Shown here: positions 14,301 through 25,219 of the stretch, piece after piece
Position numbering within the stretch: the first letter of the stretch is position 1
Layout of the letters: each line of letters starts with the position of its first letter
NCBI RefSeq assembly: GCF_011386835.1
Contig: NC_088800.1
Span: forward strand, 22,682,572 to 22,746,571
Source: Chrysemys picta bellii
Lineage: Eukaryota; Chordata; Testudines; Emydidae
Direction of reading: 5' to 3'
Length of the DNA: 64,000 nucleotides
Notes under the pieces: generated by a model
Seen by the model: only the letters and a program-made list of their open reading frames with translations
The model's database searches: none
Told to the model about the DNA's origin: nothing
Made by a program: the position numbers and the translations under genes

Positions 14301-16752
14301 AGGGCATATCCCCTATCTTGCAGCCACTGTGAACTGGGAGGCCAGACTAAATTAATCCCAGTTGCCAGGGTGCCAGGACTCATCACTACAGATGTGGCCA
14401 ACTGAATGAGGCAGCTTAGTTATGAACATAATATAAGAACTCAGGTAATGCATTATATATACCTACACTAAAGCCTCCAGCTAAATAACAATAACTAAAT
14501 TCCCCACATTAAATAGAATTACCTTTTTTACTTTTTTCCCCTTACTAAGTGGTTCCTCTTTCTGGTTACGCACCCACACACCCCATGGTTCAGGAGGGGT
14601 ATCTCTTCAGGACAGGAAGTGGGGCAGGTGCTTGCCAGAATAGTTTCCACGGGTCCAAAGAAGCTTAGATGGGGAACCTGTTGAGAGCAGAGACCTGAGG
14701 TTTGAGAGGCTGGTGATAGGGTCCAGGGGCTCCCATTGAGGAAAGCTGTCTGTGGGGAAGATGAGCAGCTGTGAAAGGCCAGGGAGAGAGGAAGAGGAGG
14801 AAAGATACCATTTGAAGGGAGTATGAGGGCACCTGACTTACTATATAGCTACCTCTGAAATGGCCTACATTTGAGAACAATTGACTTGATCTTTTCTCTT
14901 GTATCATCATATTTCAAGTGCTTCTCTGCTAGTTGTGAACTTTCCTGTTTTTCACCAGTTCTGATTTTAGCATTTAATTGCTGAAAATCTATTTCTATGT
15001 TTTCTATTGATATCTTGCCTTTTTTTTCTTGCTTTCTTAGTCTGGAGTATACGAGTAAAATTTTCTGCAAAAGCCTTTTCATCTCTCCAGCCCTGAAGCT
15101 ACAGAGACAGGTTATTGTGAATACCCAGTTGGGTATTGAGCACTGAAACTGAAATGTTTAGTCTCACATCACTGTCTTTGTACGTTTCTTCTGACAAATT
15201 GTCTACATCTTTTCTCCCCATGTTTCTCTCATGCTGCCCTGCACCTCTGTTCTTGTTTGCCTGAGACCCTGTGCCAATTTATTTCTAACTGCATGATTGG
15301 ACTACAGTGAGAAGGCCCAGCAGTATGAACCACTTCATCTACTTTTGCGATCAAACTAAAAAAATGGAGATGAGTGTAAGAGAGAGCCTAAGAATGCAAC
15401 AGTTTAAACATTTATAGGTTACTTTTTAAATGAGTAGTACATTTTAGACTTTAATGGTAGGTCTCTGTAAGTACTAAAACTTGTAAACTCCATATTCGAG
15501 CATCAGTGGAGTATCTTTTCTAGCAGTGAAAAATGATTATCCCACTCTGATTTTACAATATAGCATTAAAACTTTTCAGTTCATTAATTTGAACCAAAGC
15601 TGAAGATAGACAACTTGATTTATATAAAAATGTAACAGGTACATTTATATTTTTTATTAATATATCATGTGATTAAGTATTTAAACCACTGTTAATATTT
15701 GGTTGATTTTCTGCAAATATATAGTAACTTCTAATTTAAAAAAATAATGTGGAAACATCCTATCTAACCTGAGGCTTTTAAAACTCTTAATCCACTTTCA
15801 AATCCACTATATCTACTCAAAAAAATAAGTTAATTTGATCAGGAAAGAGAAAATGCAAGACAAACTGATTATTTCACTTATACGCTATGTAGAACATCAG
15901 GGTTTTACTTCAAACATTAAGCGTACTCCAATCATTCAGTCAATACTGCATATTCTTTAACTGTAAATAGCATGTGAGTTTTAGTAACTTTATTCACCAA
16001 TCTTTTGTTCGTCCCTTGTGTAATTTATTGTTTTAAGCGATCTGAAAATTTATTCACTCTGATAATGGACTGAAGATTATCAGATTACTGAACACGTGTT
16101 AATATTGTAAAGTTTTTTTACCAAGTCTTAGAGTGTTCTGAAGCTTTTGTATATTCCTAATTAGAGCTATAATTAAGCACGGTGCTAGAAAATGGTACAT
16201 ATGAAGTCAAGAATAACTGTTAAATCTGCTCACCAAATTTCAAGTGATATGACATTATTATACTCTAATTCTTACCATATAAATCTTAAATTGTTCATGA
16301 GTATCGAAATAAGGTACTCAGAGTTGCTAATAAGCAAATTTGAAATGATGAATAGTGCTAAATGTTAATTAACTGTTTGGAATGAAATTTTACATAGCTG
16401 AAAGAATTGTGGTTTAAAAGGTTAACTACACCACCTCTACCCCAATATAACGTGACCCGATATAACACGAATCCGGATATAACACGGTAAAGCAGTGCTC
16501 CGGTGGGGGGCGGGGCTGCGCACTCCAGCAGATCAAAGCAAGTTCAATATAACGCGGTTTCACCTATAATGTGGTAAGATTTTTTGGCTCCCGAGGACAG
16601 CGTTATATCGAGGTAGAGGTGTGCTAATTGTCCTGTTAGCTGTTGAGATATTGTGGAGATCCTTAGACAGTTATTACAGATTTTATAATTGTGTTTTCTC
16701 TTTTCTTATGGACACAGTTCGCAAGAGAAGGGTTGAAGGAGACAACCAGTAA
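5383..16752 (+). CDS. TMOD3: Tropomodulin-3, 3' seven coding exons (partial gene)
   Basis: Tropomodulin-3 caps actin filament pointed ends together with tropomyosin in the cortical and membrane skeleton. Coding exons, all with AG/GT borders: 5383-5505, 6183-6272, 6817-6947, 9158-9265, 11205-11348, 13618-13762 and 16718-16752 (TAA 16750-16752). Spliced they give about 257 residues in one frame, matching human TMOD3 from about residue 96 of 352 (from memory). The first exon reads [11 protein letters not shown], the linker after the first tropomyosin/actin sites. Exons 3-6 encode the leucine-rich-repeat actin-capping domain, including [21 protein letters not shown] and [10 protein letters not shown]. 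The C-terminus [11 protein letters not shown] favours TMOD3 over TMOD2, which as I recall ends differently. The N-terminal tropomyosin-binding exons are absent from the window. Introns contain hAT, SINE and CR1 insertions; none disrupts an exon. Confidence 0.95.
5506..7106. other. TMOD3 introns between exons at 5.4, 6.2 and 6.8 kb
   Basis: Apart from the TMOD3 exons at 6183-6272 and 6817-6947, this span holds no recognised repeat or gene. Confidence 0.5.
7115..7857. mobile_element. Non-autonomous hAT transposon with perfect 8-bp TSD (743 bp)
   Basis: The termini CAGTGGTCCACCAAC (left) and GGAGACCACTG (right) are inverted and typical of hAT. The element is flanked by identical 8-mers ATCTAGAG (7107-7114 and 7858-7865). 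The GC-rich interior contains an imperfect inverted segment around the CCCATTGGC/GCCAATGGG motif (7312-7339). No transposase. It lies in a TMOD3 intron. Confidence 0.88.
7981..8160 (+). repeat. Cry-type tRNA-derived SINE with CR1-like tail
   Basis: The head carries pol III internal promoter boxes: A-box TAGCTCAGTGG (7990-8000) and B-box GGTTATGAGTTCAATCC (8026-8042). The tail GGACTAGATGACCTC..CCTTCCAACCCTGATATTCTATGA matches CR1 LINE 3' ends, which lets the SINE use CR1 reverse transcriptase. From memory this is the tRNA-Lys-derived Cry family of cryptodiran turtles. Confidence 0.85.
8161..9157. other. TMOD3 intron, no recognised element
   Basis: AT-rich intronic sequence with nothing identifiable beyond the splice acceptor before 9158. 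Confidence 0.4.
9409..9533. mobile_element. Short hairpin retroelement fragment, Penelope-like, with 7-bp TSD
   Basis: Two inverted arms (about 9414-9444 against 9455-9483, ends AAGGTGGGTGAG and CTCACCCACCTT) surround a short loop. A tail containing GACTGACACGGCTAC follows. The flanks CTACTAG (9402-9408) and CTACTAG (9534-9540) are identical. The tail resembles that of the element at 50026-50265 (GACTAACACGGCTAC), suggesting related families. Confidence 0.5.
9549..9701. mobile_element. Decayed hAT MITE
   Basis: The left end AGTGGTTCTTCAAC and right end GTTTGAAGAACCATTG are inverted, the common hAT 'GGTTCT(T)CAAAC' terminal motif. No target duplication is visible, so the boundaries are approximate. 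Confidence 0.5.
9704..10430. repeat. Candidate LTR-like dispersed repeat
   Basis: The compositional style (CT-rich then A-rich with AATAAA around 10040) resembles reptile retroviral LTRs. No matching ends or target duplication were found. ORFs here are not recognisable proteins. Confidence 0.2.
10431..11204. other. TMOD3 intron with a small MIR-like scrap
   Basis: Positions 11108-11135 (GGTGTAAATTGGTATAGCTCC) resemble the ancient amniote repeat that contains 'GGTGTAAATCAGCATAGCTCC'. Otherwise nothing was recognised before the exon at 11205. Confidence 0.35.
11349..12254. other. TMOD3 intron, nothing recognised
   Basis: AT-rich sequence with a G-rich patch near 11880-11900 and no gene or repeat that I can name. 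Confidence 0.4.
12255..12495 (+). mobile_element. 5'-truncated CR1 LINE fragment (3' end)
   Basis: The sequence reads through the CR1 3' region: AGGTTTTTTAAGAACAGG, then GACAAGCTCCTGTCAGGGATGGTC, then GGTCCCTTCCAGCCCTACATTTCTATG. Typical short 5'-truncated CR1 insertion, in a TMOD3 intron. Confidence 0.75.
12496..13617. other. TMOD3 intron, nothing recognised
   Basis: No coding or repeat signature. The acceptor TTAACAG precedes the exon at 13618. Confidence 0.4.
13763..16428. other. TMOD3 last intron, nothing recognised
   Basis: AT-rich 2.7 kb. ORFs in 14.6-15.1 kb are short and lack recognisable domains. No exon, tRNA or clear transposon end was found. Confidence 0.4.
16429..16624. mobile_element. 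Tc/mariner-like MITE (about 196 bp) with TA duplication
   Basis: Left end CACCACCTCTACC and right end GGTAGAGGTGTGC are inverted, continuing inward as a CCNATATAAC / GTTATATCG pair, and TA flanks both sides. Internal repeats of GATATAACACG are typical of this family. The right end is 93 bp upstream of the last TMOD3 exon, so it occupies the branchpoint-proximal part of the intron. Confidence 0.65.
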
Positions 16753-18990
16753 ACCTTGCTGCTGCTAGAATTGCATTGTGTGGAGATTTCAAAGGTCCTC
16801 AAGGCGCATCTGCTCATCATGGGTGTTGGCAATCTCAGATTTCATTTACTTGGGTAGAAGGGAAAAGACTGGAAACCCCATTCCTTTTTAGTAAAGTTAT
16901 ATTTAGATCTGTGTGGAATGCATCACATATTTCCATTTGAGACATAGTAACTGCACCAGACTTTGCAAGATCAGTTTTTTTAGAACGTTTTTGTATTCAA
17001 GACTTTAGCTATACTTTCCACTAAAATAATGTAAATTTTGAAATCAGTGGAGTAGTTATCTGTATTCAAAGGATGATACATGAAGGGATCAATGGGCAAA
17101 CAATGGAGTATGTTTCTGATAGGAAAGCTGGGGATGGATATTTAAATGGAGGGATTTGTATATTTTTGAGAACAATGTTTTGAGAAAAGGGATTCTTCAC
17201 ACAGAACAATTGGACTCTTATTTTGTAGCTATTACTTCAGCCTTCTTGTTCATATACACTGAACATAAATCTTTCACAGCTGTTACAGTTGCAGTTCTTC
17301 CTTTTTATCTTGATTGGCTAATATGCTTTCTTGATACTTTGATAAAGCCCAAAAGTCATCCCTTTTCTGATGAAAACGTGAATTGAATAAGGGCTGTTTC
17401 TGCCCTCCAGTACATTTGGAGGAGAACTAATTACAAGACAAGGATGGGTGTCTTGAAAAATCAACATCTGTACTAAACCAAAAAAAGCCTCCGAAGTAGC
17501 TTACATTTCTGAATATTCTAAAAGACTGTACTTTGTTCTGATGTGGTTAAACTGGACATCTTTAGAGTGATTTAGTATGTTCATCAGCATTGTTTTAGAT
17601 TATATTCTTGTATAAAAATGTATATCTAAATACCTTAAATGACATAGGAGTTTTCTAGCAGTAGTGAACATGCACTCTTTAAGAAATGCTGGTAGTGTGT
17701 ATAGGAAAAGCAGTCTTGTGCAGCTCTGAAATCAAATACGTAATCTTCTATGGCAGGTTGCAACTGAGAAATTCTGTTAAACTAAAAACAGCAGTCAACC
17801 ATACTTCCTGTGAAATAGTGACCACTGTACTAGACGGATCTTTACCTTCCACTCTGACAAAGGGTCCTCTTGTTCCATCATCACAACATGTTATGCAGAA
17901 ACGTAACAAATGTAGTGTCTAATCTGCATTGGGTAGTAGATTCATGCTGTTATTCCAAGCCATTTATTTTAAAGAGAAATATTTAGAGTTCTGTAGCTAG
18001 GAAAACAAATTAGCGAACAAAAGTCACTTCAGTTTCTGTACATAACAGCTGTGGACTCTTTTGTAATGTTGCAAAACTTAGGTTTTATTTTCATTGTGTT
18101 ATTTTTGAATTGCACTATACTTGACCATTAGATCATAACATAAGTAAAAGCATGTTCTAAGGAATTGGATAGTCTATTTACAGTGACTTATATAATTCAA
18201 CTGATTTAACTGTCCAGTATCCATAAAATGAACATAAATATAGTAAGTTTTTTTTAAAAGCCATATATAGGTGATGTGGAGAAAAATGAGATTTTTGCAT
18301 CATGCTGTACGTAGAGTTTTACAATGTACAAATTTTTCTTTAGAATAATCCCCTATTATTGTGCCCACTTCTACGCTACCACAAATCATGTTTTAGGTCT
18401 TTAAAAAATCCAGACTTCAATCTTAAAATGAATTAAACTTTTATGGCAAGTACACAACAAGTTTTAAACTATAGTACCTTCAATGAAGATATAAATAATT
18501 AGGTTTTACAAGGGTGGAAAGATGAATTAGCATTTCAAAATTGGGAATGTTATGGTTAATTCTGAATAAACATCAGTGTGTTATGGCCTAAAAGACATGG
18601 ATGTAACCATCTAAAAATGAAAGGAAGTTGGAATGAATTCTGTTGAAAAACCAAAGATTTCCTGCACTGCACATTTTTGAATGAACAGAAATATGATATT
18701 GTTGGTCATAAAAAAAGACTCCTTTTTGCCTTTGGTTTACAATATTTAAATTTGTTACATAATTTAAGCAGACTTTGTTGTGAGAATGCTATCCTAAAGT
18801 TTAAGTTCTTATACATTTGCATGCAAATGTATATATTAAAAGCTAAGTGTCTTTTTCAAGAGATGGTGCTATACTGGTGTGGCCAAAGCATGGTATACAT
18901 GCATTAAGGTGTCTGAATCTATTTTACGGTGCCTAATGTTTAAAACACCAAGGAATCATTTTGTGTCAAATAAACAGGTTGTAAAACCTT
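16753..18990 (+). other. TMOD3: Candidate TMOD3 3' untranslated region
   Basis: Continuous AT-rich sequence after the stop without clear transposons, with AATAAA signals at 18565-18570 and 18969-18974. Where the transcript really ends cannot be told from sequence alone. Confidence 0.45.
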
Positions 18991-21521
18991 CTCTTCCTTC
19001 TGTTGTCAAAAGGTTGCATATTTATAAAATCTAATTTTTGTCATGTCTGTTTGATTAGCCAGTTACTTTATATTTGTAATTGAAGATAGAGGAGGGAAAT
19101 GAAAGGCAATGAGGTGGGGGGGAGAATTGATAAGGAAAAGCATTTTTTCTTCTCTACGCTATTTGTTTGAATTATGTCTGGCTCATCAGTGGCATAAGTG
19201 GAAATCAATGGTTGGTTGAAGACGTGTAGCGGTCAGGAATCCTGTCACAGTTGAAAGTAATGGGCATCTTTGTGCCAGATCCTTAATAGCATAGCCCCAG
19301 TGAAGTAAATGTAGTAGCTCTGTTGTGGACGGCTGAGGCTAGACACACATAGTGGCAACCTTAGCAGAGAAAACAGACAGATTGGACATGGAGAATTAAC
19401 CATAGAGGTTTGTCCCTTAGGTTTGAGGCACATTTGGCCTGGCAATATGAAGACGCTTTAATAATTGCTGCCTGTGATTTACCTTGTGTGTGGATAAATG
19501 AAGGAATCCCGTCTGCAGAGCTGTCAAATACCATAATCAAATTCAGCAAGCAAAGCTGACTTTTTGATTTACTGGCTTCAAATATATAGTGAGGTTTTGG
19601 ATATGATGAGGTCATATTTTATGGGTGGTATTACTTTAGCAATAAATTACTATAAAAACCAGGCTGCTTTCCCAAAAGAGGTGGTGATTATGTGCTTTTT
19701 TTTTTAGTCTGTAATTGATTCATGGTTAATTCACTTTTTTTTTTAAATATACACTAAATCTGGAAAATCAAGTAACCACACCTTTTGTTGATAGTTTTGG
19801 GTTCCATTCTTAATACACAGAATCATAGACTGAATATGTTTCCCAAACATTCTGTAAATTATCTACTTACAATTATACTCTAGAGAAATGTCATCATCAT
19901 CTCCACAGCTTTTTGTATGAATAATGCTGTTTGTAAGCTATGAATTACAGAGTCTGTTAAGTTTAAGTTTCCGTTGAGGAAACATGAATTGAGTATCTTA
20001 GCATATCAGCACTGTATGCTGTCAAGCGGTATTACATTAAAAATTCTGAAACCTCAAAATATTATTTGTTTGGTTTTTTTAACAGAATGCTAATTTAGCA
20101 GAAAGGTGAAGCTGGCGTATACTTCAGGCTCCTGCTTGTACCTTTTCCATTGGGAATGCTTGTGCCCAAACAGCTCTTCTGGGAGTCAACACCTGTCATT
20201 TGCTATAATTTGATTTTCACATGGGAAAAATGTTAGCTTAGCATACGGCAGAAAATAACAAATAGTGGCAAACTGTTGTCAACCCAGTTCCATGCACGCA
20301 GCCATTTAAGCCTATGGACTAGATTTGTTTTAGCTTCTGCTGGGATAATGTAGACTGCAGGTTCCTGGCAACACAAAATCTGCAGCCTTGCTTGGGGAAC
20401 AAACTGTTTGTACTCTCTCCCTCTGCCTTGGGGATCTTAGAACTGTGGGCTGTGCTAGCCAACAAATGGAGCTTGACCTGGGACAATACACCATCTAGGA
20501 ACCCAAGATATGCAGTATTTTCGGTACATCCCCATGGATGGCAGGCTTCTGTGGATCCCCAGCAAAACTCCCTCTCCAGGACAGCTACCCTCTTAGACAT
20601 GGTGGAATCAGAATTTCCAATCCTGCATTAACAGAGGTAACTCTAACCCAGGAGTATCTGCTAAAATATCTATGAAAGTCCAAATAATTAAAAAGCAATC
20701 TGTTCCATAAACCTGTAGTCTTGTATAGAACTCATGGGAACGCTTCGGCAGTCTTTGTTGGGGTCATTTCATAAAAGCAAATTGGGTAATAAGTACATTA
20801 AATATGGTCTCGAGAGACACTACTTATGTTCCAAAATTAATACTTAGAAACGTCTGTCTGTTTTCCAACCAAATTTCCTTTGAACTCTTGAGAGTCATAT
20901 TAATAGACCTATTACATAATTTTGCCTAGTAAAAGGACACGCTGTCTTTGAATTTCTCCTCATATGCAGTAGTGAGTAATACCTCTCATGAGTTACATTT
21001 CTAATACTTTCCACTTCATCAGTGCACAGGCCTTGAGAAGTATACCAGACACCTAGCCAGGAATAGATTAGAAAAAATTTGGGAGGAAAAGGGCGCTATC
21101 AACAAATACTCCAGTGACCCAGTCTCTCTCCCCATCTCCATCCTTAAACAGCTGCTGGAGTCCTACCACAGGCCTGTCCTAGGCCCTGCTTGTCAGGGGG
21201 AATTCTCTCATATCAACTACTTAATACATTCAACAGCTGGGGATGGTGGCTTTAAAAGTGAAAAATACTCTCTGCTGCCTATCCAGGAGTGCCCAATCTT
21301 TATTGTCTGGGTGATGGAAGTAGGTAGGTGGTCTCTTCCACCCCTCGCCCCAGCCTCAATTGTTTGTATCCTTCTGCCTCCTGAATAGCTCCTGCTTTAT
21401 GCTGCTGCCACACTTTTGATTCCAAAGCAGCAATGGGTTGAAAGAGATTGAAATCAATTGCTTCATGTCAGTTTCACTGGCACCCAGAGGCTATTGAATA
21501 GTAGCAGTGAAAGGAACCAGA
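18991..21521. other. Intergenic, nothing recognised
   Basis: No gene, RNA or repeat family was identified. ORFs at 20319-20631 overlap on opposite strands and look like chance. Confidence 0.4.
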
Positions 21522-21722
21522 GGCCAGGTCTACACTACCATAGTAAATCAATCTGTTATGCTACTTCAGTTACATGAATATGCTCTCCCGCTGACTTCCC
21601 TTACTCTTCTCGGAGAGGTGGAGTACAGAAATCAATGGAAGAGTACTCTCCCATCGATTTAGCATGTCTTCACCACACCCTCTAAAGAAGCGCTGATTTA
21701 GCTCTGTAGTGAAGACATGGCC
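21522..21722. mobile_element. Harbinger-like MITE (about 201 bp)
   Basis: Left end GGCCAGGTCTACACTAC and right end GTAGTGAAGACATGGCC are inverted with two mismatches. This is the turtle Harbinger 'GTCTACACTAC' signature. Target duplication not clear. Confidence 0.6.
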
Positions 21723-22114
21723 TGAATCTCATCAATTTCACTCTTATGCTTGGGGAAAACTATGAGCTTATAGAGAGGCACTGGGCTGTCTGCAGGCTTG
21801 GGGCAGGCAGCACTATTTTTCATTTGGAAAATTGTCTTCATTACAATGAGAGTTAGAAATTTAACTTTTTTTTTAATGAAAGCTCAAATTCTGCAACAAG
21901 GTACTTAGTTTCCCCTCCTTGTCCCTCAGCCCATTTGCCAAGGAAAACGTGCGGCGTGAATGAACTGTTTCCAAGTTTTTATCATACAATATTAAAAAGG
22001 CAATGCAGTGCATTACAACTGAGATTTCTTTTTAAAAAGCAAAGTCAGTGAAATAGGGAAGACTGCATGAGTGGATAATACCTAATTTTAAAAAGTTAAA
22101 TTTCTAATAGCTCT

Positions 22115-22365
22115 TACAGCACTTTTTATCAGGAGATCTCAAAGCACTTTGCAAAGAAGGTATAGACCAGCATTGGCCTGCTAAACAGAGGGTTATGAGT
22201 TCAATCCTTGAGAGGGCCATTTAGGGATCTGGGACAAAAATCTATCTGGGGATTGGTTTAGAGCAGGGGGTTGGACTAGATGACCTCCTGAGGTCCCTTC
22301 CAACCCTGATATTCTTTGAATAGTGTCTAGATCATTATCCCCATTTTACAGATGTGTAGATCATT
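22115..22365 (-). repeat. MIR/CORE-SINE-like fragment split by a SINE insertion
   Basis: The left part (GATCTCAAAGCACTTTGCAAAG) and right part (ATTATCCCCATTTTACAGATG) are the antisense MIR/CORE-SINE tail. They are interrupted by the Cry SINE at about 22168-22320, showing the SINE is younger. Confidence 0.5.
22168..22320 (+). repeat. 5'-truncated Cry-type SINE
   Basis: Begins within the tRNA part (GCATTGGCCTGCTAAAC), retains the B-box-like GGTTATGAGTTCAATCC and the CR1-like tail ending CCAACCCTGATATTCTTTGA. The A-box is missing. Confidence 0.75.
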
Positions 22366-23096
22366 TAAATACCTGCGTGAACTTGAAGCCACATCTCCCC
22401 TGGCCTCTGATTTTTTTCCTTGTACAAATGTGATTGTACAGAGGCAGTTGTAAGACAGGCTGAAAACTTAATCCCATATGAATTATCCATTCCTGTTCTT
22501 TTTTTCCACCATCATTTTTTAATTTCCTGAAGAGTTTTGTATTAGCAGTGTGTGGGGAGGAGAGGGTAAGAGAAAAATTGGACACAAAATGGTTACTTGG
22601 TGTTTTCTGTTTGTAAACTGAATCTAAAGCAGAGCTTTAGCTAACAGGGAGTTTCACAAGGGAGTTCTCCAGGTGAAGGAGGGGCAAATACAACACCCTT
22701 GGGGTAAGTGAGGGTCTGTAGTGTGTGTTTGTTTGTGTTTGGGGGTTACTCGCTGTGTGCTGAGCTTGTGTTTGTCCGTCTGTTTGTTTGTTTAAAGGAC
22801 CGTGTGCTGTGGCTGGCAGTTGGAAGCTGTGAGCTTCAAAGGAAGGTTTGAAAGCTAGAAGCCTCTGTTAATTGGCTGAGCCGTAGTCAGTGAGCGGGGC
22901 TATCAAGCAGGCCAGGGCTTTATAAAGCAGTGCGCAAGCGACCAGGGGCTGCTAACAGGGAGTTTCACAAGGGAATTTGGAAGGGGAGCGGGAAGGGGGC
23001 AAGGGCCCCTTGCTGTTGTTTTTGTTTTAAAATCTATAAACTAAACTACAGTCAAAACTTCTTGCTTTAAACAACCCCTTCATTAACTAGGAGACA

Positions 23097-23366
23097 ATGC
23101 AGGCAGAAGCCCAGCAGCAGAGTGGAGGCTATCCAGTGTATTGCGCTGAGTGCGGCATGTATGATTACCTGCCCTGTGGGCGGGTGGCATATGTGTGCAA
23201 GCGGTGCAAGGAGCTCCTGGCCCTCAGAGACAGCGTACAGGATTTGGAGGCCAGGGTGGTGGAACTGGAGGAGCTAAGGGATGCAGAGAGGTATGTTGAT
23301 GAGGCTTTCCAGGACACTGTAGAATTGTCCCACCTCCGGTCAGACAGCCCCTGCCTGCGCTGTTGA
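23097..23366 (+). pseudogene. CR1 ORF1 N-terminal part (Cys-rich finger and coiled coil)
   Basis: 89 codons from an ATG at 23097. It has paired cysteines YCAEC (residues 15-19) and VCKRC (33-37), a zinc-binding arrangement common in CR1 ORF1, followed by a leucine/glutamate-rich coiled-coil-like stretch. Translation stops at 23366 because of a frameshift. The reading continues in another frame into the esterase part at 23521. ORF1 proteins of CR1 bind nucleic acid during retrotransposition. Confidence 0.7.
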
Positions 23367-23520
23367 GGAGGATGGAAGGCCCAGGGAAGCAGAGCAGTCT
23401 ACGGGAGCAGAGGGAAACCTTCCCATAGTTGGGACCTTCCTTCCAGCTGGTGTTGGGGTATTCTCTCGCACTGAGGTTACCTCTCCGGGGGAGGGAACTC
23501 CAGTTACTAGGAAAAGGCAG

Positions 23521-24024
23521 GTGTTAGTAATGGGAGATTCGATTATTAGAAACATAGATAGCTGGATTTGTGATGACCAGGAGAACCGTATGGTGACTTG
23601 CCTGCCTGGTGCAAAGGTTGCGGAACTCTCGAGGCATCTAGACAAATTTATGTGTAGTGCTGGGGAGGAGCCGGTGGTCGTGGTACATGTAGGTACCAAT
23701 GACATAGGCAAGAGTAGGAGAGATGTCCTGGAGGCCAAATTTAGGCTGCTAGGGAAGAGACTGAAATCCAGGACCTCTATGGTGGCATTCTCAGAAATGC
23801 GCCCAGTTCCACCCGCAGGGCCAGGTAAGCAGGCAGAGCTTCAGAGTCTCAATGCGTGGATGAGACAATGGTATAGAGTGATGGGGTTTAGATTCATTAG
23901 GAACTGGGGAAACTTTTGGGATGGGGGGAGCCTATACAGGAGAGATGGGCTCCACCTAAACCAAAGTGGAACCAGATTGCTGGCACTAAACATTAAAAAG
24001 GTTGTAGAGCAGTTTTTAAACTAG
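23521..24024 (+). pseudogene. CR1 ORF1 esterase (SGNH hydrolase) domain
   Basis: Open for 167 codons, and the same frame is open further upstream without an ATG, as expected for the downstream half of ORF1. SGNH-esterase blocks are visible: GDS (residues 5-7, nucleophile serine), GTND (58-61) and DGLHLN near the C-terminus supplying the catalytic Asp/His. CR1-type LINEs carry this lipolytic-acetylhydrolase-like domain in ORF1. Separated from the finger region by a frameshift near 23360. Confidence 0.85.
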
Positions 24025-24059
24025 GAGATGGGGGAAAGCCGACTGCTGCAGAGGAGCAT

Positions 24060-25087
24060 GTGGATCGGACAGAGACTTCTCTTAGAGGAGAGTCTATTGA
24101 TAGAGATTCTCTAGGTTATAGTCAGGAACAGAGGATGTTAAAGGATAATGTAAGGGCCAAATCAGACGAGAAACATTCACATAAAAAAGAATCTGACACA
24201 TCAGTAAAGGGCAGACAAATAAACAGTGACAAGTTTTTAAAGTGCTTGTACACAAATGCTAGAAGTCTAAATAATAAGATGGGTGAACTAGAGTGCCTCG
24301 TGATAAAGGAGGATATTGATATAATAGGCATCACAGAAACCTGGTGGACTGAGGACAATCAATGGGACACAATCATTCCAGGGTACAAAATATATCTAGG
24401 GTGACCAGACAGCAAGTGTGAAAAATCAGGACAGGGGGTGGGGGGGTAATAGGAGCCTATATAAGAAAAAGCCCCAAAAATGGGGACTGTGCCTATAAAA
24501 TCGGGACATCTGGTCACCCTAAATATATCGGAAGGACAGAACAGGTCGGGTGGGGGGGGGTGGCACTATATGTGAAAGAGAATGTAGAATCAAATGAAGT
24601 AAAAATCTTAAGTAAATCCACATGTTCCATAGAATCTCTATGGATAGTAATTTCATGCTCTAATAAGAATATAACATTCGGGATCTACCGGTATTATCGA
24701 CCACCTGACCAGGACAGTGATAGTGATGATGAAATGCTAAGGGAAATTAGAGAGGCTATCAAAATTAAGAACTCAATAATAGTGGGGGATTTCAATTATC
24801 CCCATATTGACTGGGAACATGTCACCTCAGGACGAAATGCAGACACAAAATTTCTGGATACTTTAAATGACTGCTTCTTGGAGCAGCTGGTACGGGAACC
24901 TAGAAGGGGAGAGGCAACTCTAGATTTAGTCCTGAGTGGAGCACAGGAGCTGGTCCAAGAGGTAATAATAACAAGACCACTTGGAAATAGTGACCATAAT
25001 ATAATAACATTTAACATCCCTGAAAAAGAGCCACCGTGGCTTAACAACCATGTAAAAGAAGCAGTGAGAGATAAAGGCTTCCTTTAA
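24060..25087 (+). pseudogene. CR1 ORF2 endonuclease domain, split by MITE insertion
   Basis: Apurinic-type endonuclease of CR1 ORF2. The first part (24060-24404) contains LYTNARSL and ITETW. After the hAT MITE (24397-24521) the frame resumes at about 24545 with GGVALYV-type sequence (here GGGTALYVKE), then IVGDFNYP and the catalytic SDHN motif near 24990. A frameshift near 25085 separates it from the reverse transcriptase part. Removing MITE plus one target copy restores the frame (inference). Confidence 0.85.
24397..24521. mobile_element. 125-bp hAT MITE nested in CR1 ORF2
   Basis: Ends TAGGGTGACCAGA and TCTGGTCACCCTA are perfectly inverted. The flanking 8-mers AATATATC (24389-24396 and 24522-24529) are identical. 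The 8-bp duplication and the ends place it in the hAT superfamily. It has no coding capacity. Confidence 0.92.
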
Positions 25088-25219
25088 AAAGTGGAAGTCA
25101 AATCCTAGCAAGGTAAATAGAAAGGAGCATAAATACAAATTAAGTGTAAAAATGTAATAAGAAAAGCCAAAGAGGAGTTTGAAGAACGACTAGCCAAAAA
25201 CTCAAAAGGTAATAACAAA

